Shown: positions 39,627-48,643 of the stretch, piece after piece
Layout of the letters: every line of letters begins with the position of its first letter
How positions within the stretch are numbered: the first letter of the stretch is position 1
Source of the DNA: Roseateles puraquae
GTDB taxonomy: Bacteria > Pseudomonadota > Gammaproteobacteria > Burkholderiales > Burkholderiaceae_C
Length of the DNA: 64,000 nt
Assembly: GCF_002205845.1 (NCBI RefSeq)
Contig: NZ_NISI01000009.1
Span: 170,051-234,050, forward strand
Direction of reading: 5' to 3'
Translations under genes and position numbers: made by a program
Notes under the pieces: model-generated
What the model saw: only the letters and a program-made list of their open reading frames with translations
Databases searched by the model: none
Told to the model about the DNA's origin: nothing

Positions 39627-40612
39627 CAGAGCTGCCTGCCTTCCGCGCGAAGTGCAGCACCCAGCAGCGGCAGGCAGGCTTGCAAGGCCTGCATCCGTTC
39701 GCCCTCAGGTGGCGGAGCCGCCGGCGCAAACGCGGCGAACGGGTCCAGCGCCACCGTGCGCTGCCCAAGTTCGCGCTGGATGAGTGCGGCCACCTCCGGG
39801 CCATGTTCGGCCGACACCACGTAGAGCCTGGCCAGCGGCAGCTCGGGCCAGCTGCGCTCCCACACGTCGATGGAGCGCTGCAGCTCGACCACCAGCGGCG
39901 ACTCCTGCGAGCCGGCCACATCGAACGACCCACCGGGCTGGTACTCAAACCCGAGGGGCAGGTCTTGCGGGCTGGTCTCCGTCTGCTCGCCGCGGGCGCG
40001 GGCGAGCAGGCCGGGGTCGGCCTCGATGCGGCGCGTGTAGTACAGCTCATCACCGCTGCACACCACGAGCAGTGACTGCGTGGCATCGATGTGGATGGCG
40101 GCGCAGGCGCGGGTGGCGAGGTCGTCCTGGCGGGCCTGGCGGGTCAGCAGGTTGCGCAGCGCGGTCTCCCACACATCGACGATGCTGATCTCGGCATGGA
40201 TGCCAGCCGCGCCTTCGGTCAGTGCCTGGATGGCGCGATTGCGGGCCGCGACCACGAACAACTGGCGCTGTGCGCGCTCGACGTCGCCGCCCACATGCAT
40301 GACATCCAGCGTGAGCTCGGCCATGTCGGCATCCACCATTTCCTTGACCTGCCAACGCGCCGCCGCCTTCAACTCGTCCTGTGGCACCTGGGGCGTGTCC
40401 ACCTTGAGGATCTGATAGTCGTTGGGCTCCAGCAGCGCGATCGCCTCACCGGCTGCCACCGGCCGGGCGTCCGGCATCAGGCCCCAGCGCAGCAGGCGCG
40501 GTGGCTGTGAATCGGACGGCTCGCCGTCGGTCAGCACAAAGGCATGCCCGCTGCCCAGGCGGCGCAGCAGCAACCGGTGGGCACTGCGACGGGGTGTCCA
40601 GGGCCAGCGCAT
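39626..40612 (-). CDS. mshI: MshI/PilM-like cytoplasmic pilus protein
   Basis: A 328-residue protein of the PilM/actin-like type. LEPNDYQILKVDTPQVPQDELKAAARWQVKEMVD is close to MshI and the PilM core. It lacks membrane segments and would bind the cytoplasmic tail of the PilN-like neighbour. The ORF is open to 40708, but the ATG at 40612 overlaps the mshQ stop (TGATG) and begins the conserved sequence. Confidence 0.82.
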   Translation of the reverse strand: MRWPWTPRRSAHRLLLRRLGSGHAFVLTDGEPSDSQPPRLLRWGLMPDARPVAAGEAIALLEPNDYQILKVDTPQVPQDELKAAARWQVKEMVDADMAELTLDVMHVGGDVERAQRQLFVVAARNRAIQALTEGAAGIHAEISIVDVWETALRNLLTRQARQDDLATRACAAIHIDATQSLLVVCSGDELYYTRRIEADPGLLARARGEQTETSPQDLPLGFEYQPGGSFDVAGSQESPLVVELQRSIDVWERSWPELPLARLYVVSAEHGPEVAALIQRELGQRTVALDPFAAFAPAAPPPEGERMQALQACLPLLGAALRAEGRQL

Positions 40613-43600
40613 CAATAGTGTTCCTTCTGGTAGATCACGCCGTTGTCGCCACGGTACAGGCCCCAGGTCGCGCGGGCGCTCGGGTCCTTGAAGGCGGTGC
40701 CGCCACACCAGGTGCCGCGCAGGCCCAGCAGTCGGGCGCCGGCCGTGGCGGCCTTGGCGGGGGTCCAGCTCACGGGCGGGTCCTTCAGGCAGGAGGCATC
40801 GGTGGCGGTGGCGTCGAGTGCGATCGCGACGTCCAGCGTGCCGGCATGGCCGCTGGCGGGCGCTGCGAGCGTGATGCGTCCGACACCCGCACTGACGGTG
40901 GCGGGGCTGTTGCTCATGACGGCATCACCGGCCACGAGCGACTTGCGCAGGTTGCCGAAGCTGAGGTGGGCGGCAGAGACGCTGGTGCAGGAGTCCAAGG
41001 TGTTGGTGTTGTAGGCACTGCCGTTCCAGTACTGCGCCGCGAGCGCGAGCTGCACGGGTCGGTTGGCGGCGGACATGCCATTCTGGAGGCGAAGCCGCCC
41101 GAAGCGCAGAGGGATTGTGCCGACCTGGGTCACGTCCGCGCCGTTGGCGGGCACGTCGGTGTCGAGGTCGAGCGTGGCCATCGTGACACCGTCCGCGTCG
41201 ACCGGGGCGATGCCGAATCGCGCCGTGTCAAACGGCCCATCCGGCGTCGTGGTGCGCAGGGCCCTGGCGGTCAGCGTGACGTTGGCCGCCTGGCCCGCCG
41301 CCCAGCTGCCGCTGCTGGCGGAGGTGGAGAGCCGGCTGTTGCTGGTCTTGAAGGGGGTGCTGCCGCCGATGCCGGCGAGCTTGAAGTTGGCCGGCGTGCT
41401 GAGGTCGAGCCGGGCGAAGCTGCCGAAGTAGTTGACCGTGGTCGCACCCGCGGCATTCTGGGCATCGAGCGTGAAGCCGAGCTGGAAGTCCTCGTCCAGG
41501 TACGTGAAGGTGGACGCCACGCTGCAGCTGCGCCCATAGCGGTGGCTGATGGTGGGGTTGCTGAGGGAGAAGCGGGCGGGAATGAAACGGCCAACGCGGG
41601 TCTGCGGGTTGCCGGCCGCATCGAAGACCACGGCATCCAGGTTGAGCCCGGGCGTGCCCAGATAGGCACCGACCACGGCACTGGTGTTCAGCTTGAAGCT
41701 GCCGACCTCCGAGTACGTCAGCGCGTTGGTGCTGCCAACGCCACCGCTGAAGCTGGTGATCAGGTTGTTGCTCAAGGTGCCCATCACGCCGGAGGGGCCG
41801 CTGGGGCTGGCAGGCGGGGTCTGGGAATTGGCTTCGGTGGTCAAGGCGACCGGCGCTGAGAAGCCGGTGGCGATGCCGCCGGCCGAGACCTGTGCGAGCG
41901 TGGCGCCGCTGTCGGGCAGGCCGTCGTCGTTGCTGTCGGCGGTCGCGCTCCAGCGGTAGGCGGTGGCGGTGGCCGAGAAGGGCGCGCCGGCCTTGCCGAA
42001 GACGGCATCAGACGCGGCGCTGCCGCCCGGGTTGGCCACTGAGCCCATCGTGATGCTGTTGATGGCCAGTGCGAACGGACGCACGGTCAGGTCACCCAGG
42101 CTGCCACTGATGGTGCCGGCGGCGTAGGTGCCAGAGTCATCGTCCAGGTTCAGCGTGTACTTGCCGATGTCGGCCGTGGCCAGGCTCAGGCTGGCGACAC
42201 CGGCCGTGAACGCGAGGTTGAGGTTGTTGGCCGCTGGCCGCGACGAGGGGATGGCCACGCTGCTGGTGCTGGGTGCGGTCCAGGGGCCGCCGTTGTCAGT
42301 GCGCCAGAGCTTGAGATTGCGGCTGCCCGTGAAATCAGTGGCCACGCCGCAGCTGCCGGTGCTGGGGTCTCGCTTGATCAGCGACACCTGCAGGTCGTGC
42401 GGCCGGCCGGCGACGACGATGTTGGTGCCGGCAATCTTGTTGCCCAGGTCCTCGGCCCAGACGAAGGCGTTGTCACGGTAGTTGATGGCGGCCGACGTGC
42501 TGCTGGTGGACGGCACCGTGTTGTCGACGACGGTGGCGGTCACGTCTTGCGCCAGGCTTTGCGCCAGGCGCAGCTTCACGATGCCCGCGTCGCCTGTGGC
42601 GAAGGTGTAGCTGGCGGTGCCGGAGTTGGCCGCGCCGGCCGTGAAAGTGCCCGAAGGCGCCGGGCCGCTGCCGACGGACCACGTGCCCCTGCCGTTGCTG
42701 GTGGTCAGGTTCACCGTGCCGGTGTAGTTGGTCAGCGTGTTGCCGGCGGCATCCTTGGCGGTGATGGTGAGGGTCTGCGGGGTGCAGGTCGATGCACTGC
42801 CGGTGCCGGTGATGGTGAAACCCGCGATGGCAGCGGTCGGGCAGCTGCGCGAGCGGCTCAGCTGGGCCGAGATTTCACTGCTGTTGAGGAGGCCGCTGTA
42901 GACCTGCAGCTCGTCGATGTTGCCGTAGAAGTGAAAGGCGCTGCTGGTGCCTTCCGCCGAGCTGGCGGATTCGCCGCCGATCGCGGTCGTGCCCGTGCCG
43001 GCGCCCCAGGTGCCGGTGTAGGCCGAGCTGGCGCTGGCGAGCAGGCTGCCGGCTGCGTTGTAGATGAGCGTCTGCACGCGCTTGTTGGTGATGTCGACCG
43101 TGGCCGCGACGTAGTACCAGGTGTTGGCGGCGATGACGGCCGCGCTGTCCAGGCAGAACGTGCCTGCGCCGCAGTTGGCCGTGGTGGCGCCGGTACCGTT
43201 GCTGCCGCCGATGGTCACGCTGCCGCTGGCGCTGATGTTGCGGTTGAAGAAGCGCAGCGAGCCGTTGCCCGGGTCACCCAGGCTCAAGGCCCAACCGTCC
43301 TGGGCGTCGTCGCGCACGAAGATGCGTTGGCCGCTCTGACCGGGAGAGGTGCTGCGGATCCAGGCCAGCACCGTGAAGCTGCTGTTGAGCGAAGGGAAGC
43401 TGGCGGGCAGCTGCACCAGGGTGTGGGTGCCGTTGCCCGTCGGGGCGGAGCGGTTGAACACGCCGTAGCCGCAGCTGCCGGCGCTGGTGGTGCCATAGGC
43501 CGGCGAGAGGCTGGCGGTGATGGCCACCGGCGTGCCGGCAGAAGCCGTGGCCGACCGCGCGTTGTAGCCGTTGGTGCTGCTGTCCTTGACCTCGCCGCTG

Positions 43601-44607
43601 CTGCCGTTCCAGATAGGCTCGTCCATGCGGTAGTCGGCGATCAGCGTGGTGGCCGCAGCGCACAGCGAAGGCATCGCGTAAGTGGAGTTGTTGACCACGC
43701 AGCTGCTCGTGCAACTGGTGCCGCAGCACACGCTGTTGACGTTGCTTTGGTAGCCCAGCGTGATGCTGGCCCCGGCGGTGGACTTCACGCAGGACGAGGT
43801 GGTCGCGATCTGTGCGATGTCGATGGTGCCCGTGCTGGTGGTCAGTGTGCCGATGACCGTCGCGCCATAGCCCACCGTGACATTGCCGCTGCCGCCGCTG
43901 ACCGTGCCGCCCACGCGCGAGGCCTGGCCCAGGCTGATGGTGCCCGTGGTGCTGACGTTGCCGTTGACCTTGGCCTGGTAACCCAGGCTCACGGCGCCCG
44001 ACCCCGCACTCACGCTGCCCGACACGGTGGCGCTCTGGACCACCGTGATGCTGCCCGTGCCCGTGACGTTGCCCGCCACCGTGCCCGACTCGCTGATGCT
44101 GATGCTGCCGCTGCCCCCGGTCACGTTGCCGCCGATGCTGCCGTTCTGGGCGGTGGAGATCGTGCCGGTGCCGCTGGTGGAGACGTTGCCGCTGACCGTC
44201 GTCTGGTAGGCCAGCGAGATGTTGCCGCCGTTGGCGGTCAGGTTGCCGGTGATGGCGACATTGCCGCCGCCCGCGTCGTTCACGCTGGTGGCCGTGATGT
44301 TGGCCGTGAGGCGGGCCTGGTAGCCGAGCGTCAACTGGCCGTTGACGACCAGAGTCAGGTCGCTGGCGCTGCCGGCCTGGTTGATTTGCGAGGTGTTGGT
44401 GCTGAAGTTGCCGTTGATCGTCAAGGTGGCCGGCTTGGGCGAGTTGACGACGATCACGTCGTTGTAGCCCAGGCTGAGCGCCGGGCAGGTGTAGGCCGGG
44501 CCACTGCCGGTGCAGCCGGGTGGCAGCGTGCCGGGCAGGGTGTAGGTGACCGCGCTGGCGAGCGGCGCCAGCAGCAGGCAGGCCAGGGCTGCGAGCCAGC
44601 GCTTCAT
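40612..44607 (-). CDS. mshQ: MshQ-like giant surface protein with repeat, LamG and DUF6701 regions
   Basis: A 1331-residue exported protein (signal peptide about 1-19). Residues about 91-295 are about ten imperfect repeats of about 18-19 residues, in the style of a beta-solenoid (GYQ, GNVS motifs). Residues about 318-480 form a LamG/concanavalin-like domain (IADYRMDEPIWNGSSGEVKDS), probably for sugar or ligand binding. An Ig-like part and a long C-terminal DUF6701-type region (about 700-1331) follow. DUF6701 is typical of MshQ in MSH pilus clusters. It is likely a tip or surface adhesin. The ATG at 44607 starts the signal peptide. Confidence 0.88.
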   Translation of the reverse strand: MKRWLAALACLLLAPLASAVTYTLPGTLPPGCTGSGPAYTCPALSLGYNDVIVVNSPKPATLTINGNFSTNTSQINQAGSASDLTLVVNGQLTLGYQARLTANITATSVNDAGGGNVAITGNLTANGGNISLAYQTTVSGNVSTSGTGTISTAQNGSIGGNVTGGSGSISISESGTVAGNVTGTGSITVVQSATVSGSVSAGSGAVSLGYQAKVNGNVSTTGTISLGQASRVGGTVSGGSGNVTVGYGATVIGTLTTSTGTIDIAQIATTSSCVKSTAGASITLGYQSNVNSVCCGTSCTSSCVVNNSTYAMPSLCAAATTLIADYRMDEPIWNGSSGEVKDSSTNGYNARSATASAGTPVAITASLSPAYGTTSAGSCGYGVFNRSAPTGNGTHTLVQLPASFPSLNSSFTVLAWIRSTSPGQSGQRIFVRDDAQDGWALSLGDPGNGSLRFFNRNISASGSVTIGGSNGTGATTANCGAGTFCLDSAAVIAANTWYYVAATVDITNKRVQTLIYNAAGSLLASASSAYTGTWGAGTGTTAIGGESASSAEGTSSAFHFYGNIDELQVYSGLLNSSEISAQLSRSRSCPTAAIAGFTITGTGSASTCTPQTLTITAKDAAGNTLTNYTGTVNLTTSNGRGTWSVGSGPAPSGTFTAGAANSGTASYTFATGDAGIVKLRLAQSLAQDVTATVVDNTVPSTSSTSAAINYRDNAFVWAEDLGNKIAGTNIVVAGRPHDLQVSLIKRDPSTGSCGVATDFTGSRNLKLWRTDNGGPWTAPSTSSVAIPSSRPAANNLNLAFTAGVASLSLATADIGKYTLNLDDDSGTYAAGTISGSLGDLTVRPFALAINSITMGSVANPGGSAASDAVFGKAGAPFSATATAYRWSATADSNDDGLPDSGATLAQVSAGGIATGFSAPVALTTEANSQTPPASPSGPSGVMGTLSNNLITSFSGGVGSTNALTYSEVGSFKLNTSAVVGAYLGTPGLNLDAVVFDAAGNPQTRVGRFIPARFSLSNPTISHRYGRSCSVASTFTYLDEDFQLGFTLDAQNAAGATTVNYFGSFARLDLSTPANFKLAGIGGSTPFKTSNSRLSTSASSGSWAAGQAANVTLTARALRTTTPDGPFDTARFGIAPVDADGVTMATLDLDTDVPANGADVTQVGTIPLRFGRLRLQNGMSAANRPVQLALAAQYWNGSAYNTNTLDSCTSVSAAHLSFGNLRKSLVAGDAVMSNSPATVSAGVGRITLAAPASGHAGTLDVAIALDATATDASCLKDPPVSWTPAKAATAGARLLGLRGTWCGGTAFKDPSARATWGLYRGDNGVIYQKEHY
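43723..44337 (-). repeat. Tandem 18-19-residue repeats in MshQ
   Basis: Protein residues about 91-295 show successive units such as ISLAYQTTVSGNVSTSGTGT, ISISESGTVAGNVTGTGS, VSLGYQAKVNGNVSTTGT and ISLGQASRVGGTVSGGSGN. Each is about 18-19 residues, with hydrophobic start, polar turn and NV or TV end. Units with and without GYQ alternate. The DNA repeats are imperfect. The form suggests a beta-solenoid stalk. Confidence 0.8.
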
Positions 44608-45047
44608 AGGCCCAGGCTCCGCGTCAGTTGCCGTTCGGCGTAGGCCGGCTCGGCCGTGCTGCCATTGGGGCAGGCGCCGTTGGACGTGAGGTTGCAGGCG
44701 GTGGCCAGCAGCGTGTAGAAGGCCATGTCCTGGTCGCCGTCGGTCACGGTGCCGCTGCCAGGCGTGCGGGTGCAACTGACCGTCACCGTGAAATCGCTGA
44801 GCTGGTCGGGCAGCACGAAGCTGCGCGTGGCAAAGCAGGCCGGCTTGCCCGAGCCGCGCAGGATCTGCACGCTGCCCCATTCCAGCCCGGCGAAGGCCGC
44901 CTGGTAGGCCTTGGCGGCCGCCAGCTCGCCGGCCGAGCCCAGTTGCTGGCGCTGGCTCAGGGCCGCGAGCGCGGTGCCGAGCGCGGCCAGCACCACCAGG
45001 ATGAAGAGCATGGACATCATCGTGAAGCCGTGGCGGCGCGCGGTCAT
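44604..45047 (-). CDS. mshP: MshP-like prepilin-type protein
   Basis: A 147-residue protein with a prepilin-like N-terminus, GFTMMSMLFILVVLAALGTALAAL, giving one hydrophobic helix, but without the usual glutamate at position 5. This fits MshP of MSH pilus clusters. A conserved Cys pair region (ACFATR, TVSCT, ACNLTSNGAC) may form disulfides. It overlaps the genes on both sides by 4 bases. It is probably a minor pseudopilin that works with mshO. Confidence 0.8.
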   Translation of the reverse strand: MTARRHGFTMMSMLFILVVLAALGTALAALSQRQQLGSAGELAAAKAYQAAFAGLEWGSVQILRGSGKPACFATRSFVLPDQLSDFTVTVSCTRTPGSGTVTDGDQDMAFYTLLATACNLTSNGACPNGSTAEPAYAERQLTRSLGL

Positions 45048-45841
45048 GGCAGGTTCTCGATGTGGACCGTGTGGTACAGGCTCACCGTCTCGCCTTGCGA
45101 CGTGAGCTGCAACTGCAGCGTGATGAGGGCGTAGCGGCTGGTGATGGCCGGCTGGTCGTAGCTGAAGGTGCAGGCCGTCACATGGCGGGCGAGCACTGCC
45201 GCGTTGCCCCCGCTGGGCGGGTCTTGCTGGGTGCTGAAGAAGCCGTAGCCGGTATGGCGGGTCAGGGTCTGGGCGGCCAGGTCGCAGCGGTAGGTGACCG
45301 GCGACTCGATGGCATAGACGCGGTAGGGCGGAGCCTGCAGCGCGTTGGGCAGCGCGGCGCCGGTGATGTTGACGCTCGTCACGTTACCCGCCGCGTTGGT
45401 CGCGGTGCGCACGTTGGCTTGCGTGTAGGCATCGGCGTCAGGCACGCCGGCGCCCAGGTTGTACCAGGCGAGCTTCTGGTTGCCGGTCTTCAGCGCCAGC
45501 GCCGGGCCGACGATGCTGAAGCTGGTGTCGGGCGTGCCGAAGGCCAGCGTGTCGCCCGACTCCACCGCATAGCGCGCGGCGCTGTTGACCGGGATCAGCT
45601 CCAGGCTGCCGCCCGTGATGCGGGCCGAATTGGGCAGCGCGCCGGCCAGGTCACGCGCGATGCGGCGCAAGGCGGTGTCGGCTTCGTCGCCGAGTTGGGC
45701 GCGGGCGGACGTGGCGAAGTAGGCGGTGGTGGCCGGCACGATGAAGATGGCCACCATGGCGATGACCACGCCCGTGATGGCGATCACCATCACGGCCTCG
45801 ATCAGCGTGAAGCCCCGCTCAGTAAGGCGACTGCGGCGCAT
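45044..45841 (-). CDS. mshO: MshO-like prepilin
   Basis: A 265-residue type IV prepilin-like protein. Processing site and helix are read as ERGFTLIEAVMVIAITGVVIAMVAIF, with Gly-1, Phe+1 and Glu+5, for peptidase and membrane insertion. Its length and place between mshP and mshD match MshO. The start lies 23 bases inside the upstream mshD gene. It is likely a minor pilin that helps start pilus assembly. Confidence 0.85.
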   Translation of the reverse strand: MRRSRLTERGFTLIEAVMVIAITGVVIAMVAIFIVPATTAYFATSARAQLGDEADTALRRIARDLAGALPNSARITGGSLELIPVNSAARYAVESGDTLAFGTPDTSFSIVGPALALKTGNQKLAWYNLGAGVPDADAYTQANVRTATNAAGNVTSVNITGAALPNALQAPPYRVYAIESPVTYRCDLAAQTLTRHTGYGFFSTQQDPPSGGNAAVLARHVTACTFSYDQPAITSRYALITLQLQLTSQGETVSLYHTVHIENLP

Positions 45842-46379
45842 AGCGGGTTCGCCAGCCTTGCAGCACGACGGTGCTGCTGTCGGGGCCGGTCACGGTGATG
45901 GTGATCTTGAGCGCGTCGCCGCTGCCGGCGGTGACGGAGTCCAGCGCGCCAGCGGTCACGGCCACGTTTGCCGAGTAGCCGGCCAGGCCGCTGACGGCGG
46001 TGTTGGTCAGGTCGCGGATGCCCGTCATCGAGAAGCCGTTGTAGTCGTTGACGTTGTCGAAGTAGGTCGGGCCGTAGCGCGTCTCGCCCGCCTCGGGTCC
46101 GATGGTCTCGACGGTGTTGCAGGCCGCGGCCGAGGTGGCGTCGTCGAAATTGGGGCTGTCGGGGTCGCACCAGGTGAAGGGCATGAGTTGCACCTCGCGC
46201 AGCAGCGACTCCGCGATCGCGAGCTCCTGGCGCCGGATGATGGGATCGGCACTCGCCGCCGTGGCGGTCACGAACACGCGCAGCATGGCCGCCAGCGCGA
46301 TGCCGACCACGGCGATGAACAGCAGCAGTTCAATCAGCGTGAGGCCGCGGGTGCGGCGGGATGGGTGCATGCGCTTCAT
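45819..46379 (-). CDS. mshD: MshD-like prepilin
   Basis: A 186-residue prepilin with the processing motif RGLTLIELLLFIAVVGIALAAMLRV (Leu at +1 instead of the usual Phe). Ala-rich N-helix and cysteines at CDPDSP and AACNT follow. The place after mshC and size fit MshD. The ORF is open far upstream, but the leader peptide starts at the ATG at 46379; a second ATG three codons later at 46370 is also possible. Its 3' end overlaps mshO by 23 bp. Confidence 0.82.
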   Translation of the reverse strand: MKRMHPSRRTRGLTLIELLLFIAVVGIALAAMLRVFVTATAASADPIIRRQELAIAESLLREVQLMPFTWCDPDSPNFDDATSAAACNTVETIGPEAGETRYGPTYFDNVNDYNGFSMTGIRDLTNTAVSGLAGYSANVAVTAGALDSVTAGSGDALKITITVTGPDSSTVVLQGWRTRYAPQSPY

Positions 46380-46408
46380 GCTAGGGCAGGGCGGCTGCAG
46401 GCCAAGCC

Positions 46409-46861
46409 TCAAGGAAGGGGGTAGATCAGGCCCGTGTCGGCCGCAATCCGGTAGCCCTGGCTGTAGTTGCCATAGCCCACGGTGACGGTCATGTCGGCCG
46501 CAGTGCTGGTGGCCACGGCGCCGGAGTTGGCGTTGTTGAAGGTGACCGTGCGGCTGCCGCCCTCGGTGATGCAGGGCGATTCGGTAGCGGGGCAGTCCAG
46601 GTTGCCGAGTGCGGCACCGCTCGCGTAGGCCCAGCTCACACCCGTGCCGGTGATGGTGGCGACGATGGGGCGGCGCTGCTGCAGCGCCAGCCGCAGCATG
46701 GCCTGGTGGCGTGCCTGCAGCTCGTCGCCAAACGAACGCAGCCGCCACAGCGTCGTGTCCACCACCTGAGGCAGGGCGAACACCGCCAGGGCGGCTGTGA
46801 TCACGAGAACGAGGACGAGCTCGACCAGCGTGAAGCCACGCGAGCTGCGTGGCGGGGTCAT
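46409..46861 (-). CDS. mshC: MshC-like prepilin
   Basis: A 150-residue prepilin with SRGFTLVELVLVLVITAALAVFALPQV as leader cleavage site and helix. A Cys pair (LDCPATESPC) is near residue 90. It fits MshC, a minor pilin. The start at 46861 overlaps the mshA stop (TGATG), so the two are translationally coupled. Confidence 0.82.
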   Translation of the reverse strand: MTPPRSSRGFTLVELVLVLVITAALAVFALPQVVDTTLWRLRSFGDELQARHQAMLRLALQQRRPIVATITGTGVSWAYASGAALGNLDCPATESPCITEGGSRTVTFNNANSGAVATSTAADMTVTVGYGNYSQGYRIAADTGLIYPLP

Positions 46862-47262
46862 CAGTTGATGCTGGTGGCCGTGAAGTTCGCCGTCAGACCG
46901 TAACCCGTGTGGTTGAGCACGCAGTTGGTCTTGGTGGTGTCGACCGGCGTGATGGCGGCCGCTGTGATGGTGTAGCCGGTGGGCAGGCCGGTGCCGGCGG
47001 TGCCGTTGTAGCTCTGCATGGCCTTCTCGACGTCGCTGCAGTTGGCCACGGCCACGCCCTTGGTGGTGTTGGCCTTGCGGCTGGCGTAGTTGATGGCCGA
47101 AGCCGAGCTCAGCGAGCCGGCCACGCTGTTGATGGCGGCCTGCTTGGCGTCCGCGTCGACGCTGACGAACTTGGGCAGCGCGACGGCGGCGAGAACGCCG
47201 AGGATGACGATGACCATCACCAGTTCGATGAGGGTGAAGCCGGCTTGCTTGGACTTGTTCAT
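46861..47262 (-). CDS. mshA: MshA-type major pilin
   Basis: A 133-residue type IV pilin, the likely main subunit of the pilus. The leader is six residues plus Gly (MNKSKQAG) and the helix is FTLIELVMVIVILGVLAAVALPKFV. VDADAKQAAINSVAGSLSSASAINYA is the MshA-type continuation. Two cysteines (NCSDVEKA and NCVLNH) can form the C-terminal disulfide loop. A strong ribosome-binding site AGGAAGG lies 6 bases before the start. A 148-bp leader after mshG may hold its own promoter. Confidence 0.93.
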   Translation of the reverse strand: MNKSKQAGFTLIELVMVIVILGVLAAVALPKFVSVDADAKQAAINSVAGSLSSASAINYASRKANTTKGVAVANCSDVEKAMQSYNGTAGTGLPTGYTITAAAITPVDTTKTNCVLNHTGYGLTANFTATSIN

Positions 47263-47370
47263 GTGGCCTTCCTGCGCTCGCAGCGCTCATTTCTGTAGAC
47301 CCACGAACTATCTGAGGCCGGGTGCGGTGCGCCGAGTGAAAAGCGCACAGGTTTTGTGCTTGGCACAGGA

Positions 47371-47394
47371 AAGCCTGCAAACCGTTGCAGGCTT
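47371..47394 (-). terminator. Perfect 10-bp hairpin between mshG and mshA
   Basis: AAGCCTGCAA (47371-47380) and TTGCAGGCTT (47385-47394) are perfect inverted arms with a 4-base loop. It lies 16 bases after the mshG stop and over 100 bases before mshA, on the same strand. Only a short TTT follows on the minus strand, so it may be a partial terminator or mRNA-processing stem that sets different levels for the machinery and the major pilin. Confidence 0.5.
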
Positions 47395-47410
47395 CACACC
47401 TGCGGGCGCG

Positions 47411-48643
47411 TCAGCGCCCCATGGCGGCCTGGCCGAGGTTCCACAGCGGCAGGAACACGCCCAGGGCCAGCACCAGCACCAGCGCGCCGATGATGGCCAG
47501 CAGGATGGGCTCGATGGCGGCGGACAGGCCCTTGATGGCGTAGTCGGTCTCGCGCTCGTACATCTGGGCGATCTCGGTCATCAGGGTGTCGAGCTCGCCG
47601 GTCTCCTCGCCCACGGCGATCATCTGCAGCACGATGGGGGTGAACACCCCGGTGGCCGTGGCGCAGCGGGAGATGCTCTCGCCGCGCTCCACACCGTCGC
47701 GCATCTGCTCGATGCGGGCGCCGATGTAGGCATTGTCGACCGTCTGGGCCACCACCGTCATGGCCTGGCTGATGGGCACGCCGGAGCTGGAGGCGAGCGC
47801 GAAGCTGCGCGCGAAGCGGGCGAGCGTGGCCTTGAGCACGATGTTGCCGGCGATCGGCAGGCGCAGCTTCAGGCGGTCCCAGGTGTAGCGGCCCGTGGGC
47901 GTGGCCAGCCAGTTGCGCCACAGCAGCACAAGGCCGACGCCCCCGGCCAGCACGGCGGGCCACCACTTGACCGTCCAGCCGGAGAAGCCCAGCAACACGC
48001 GCGTCATCAGCGGCAGCTCGCTCTTGAAGTGCGCGAAGACCTCGGCGAACTTGGGCAGCACGAAGAGGTTGATCACCACCAGCGCGATGCCCATCGCGAT
48101 GATGACCATCATGGGATAGCGCAGCGCCTGCTTGATGCGCGCCCGGATGTCCAGCTCGAATTCCAGGTGCTCGGCCAGCCGGTGGAAGACTTCGGTGAGC
48201 CGGCCGGTCAGCTCGCCAACCCGCGTCATGGCCACGTAGAAGGCGCTGAAGACCGCCGGATGGCGCGCGAAGGCGGTGGCCAGCTCGCGGCCCTGGTCGA
48301 GGCTGGCATGCACGTCCTGCAGCAGCCGGATGATGCCGGGATGGCTGGTGGAGGCCTCCAGACCAGCCAGCGAACGCAGGATGGGTACGCCGGCCTTTTG
48401 CAGGGTGTAGAGCTGGCGCGTCAGGATGAGGGCGTCTTCCTGGGTGACCGGCTTGGCCAGCAGCGCCTGCAGCCAGCCGCCGTCACCCGCGCTGCCGACG
48501 GCATCGGTGGTGGGCTCGATGCTGACCGGCACCACGCCGCCGGCCATCAACTGCGCGGCGACCGCATCACTGCTGGTGGCATCCACGATGCCCTCGACCA
48601 GCTCACCCCGGCCGTTGCGCCCCTTGAAGGCGAAGTTGCTCAT
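47411..48643 (-). CDS. mshG: MshG/PilC-like inner membrane platform protein
   Basis: A 410-residue polytopic protein of the GspF/PilC family with two T2SSF domains and three membrane helices. FAFKGRNGRGELVEGIVDA at the start and LPLMTRVLLGFSGWTVKWW in the middle are family typical. It is the inner membrane platform on which the ATPases act. It overlaps mshE by 4 bases. Confidence 0.93.
   Translation of the reverse strand: MSNFAFKGRNGRGELVEGIVDATSSDAVAAQLMAGGVVPVSIEPTTDAVGSAGDGGWLQALLAKPVTQEDALILTRQLYTLQKAGVPILRSLAGLEASTSHPGIIRLLQDVHASLDQGRELATAFARHPAVFSAFYVAMTRVGELTGRLTEVFHRLAEHLEFELDIRARIKQALRYPMMVIIAMGIALVVINLFVLPKFAEVFAHFKSELPLMTRVLLGFSGWTVKWWPAVLAGGVGLVLLWRNWLATPTGRYTWDRLKLRLPIAGNIVLKATLARFARSFALASSSGVPISQAMTVVAQTVDNAYIGARIEQMRDGVERGESISRCATATGVFTPIVLQMIAVGEETGELDTLMTEIAQMYERETDYAIKGLSAAIEPILLAIIGALVLVLALGVFLPLWNLGQAAMGR

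Noticed and set aside
43723..44337. CRISPR-like array
   Set aside because: The repeats are protein-level, imperfect and in frame within mshQ; there are no constant repeats with unique spacers.
42397..44643. 748-codon plus-strand open frame opposite mshQ
   Set aside because: Arises from the repetitive Gly/Thr/Ser codons of mshQ; no recognisable domain or start site.
47361..47382. Sigma-54 promoter (TGGCAC) near mshA
   Set aside because: The GG-to-GC spacing is wrong and the box is on the plus strand, opposite to the pilus genes.
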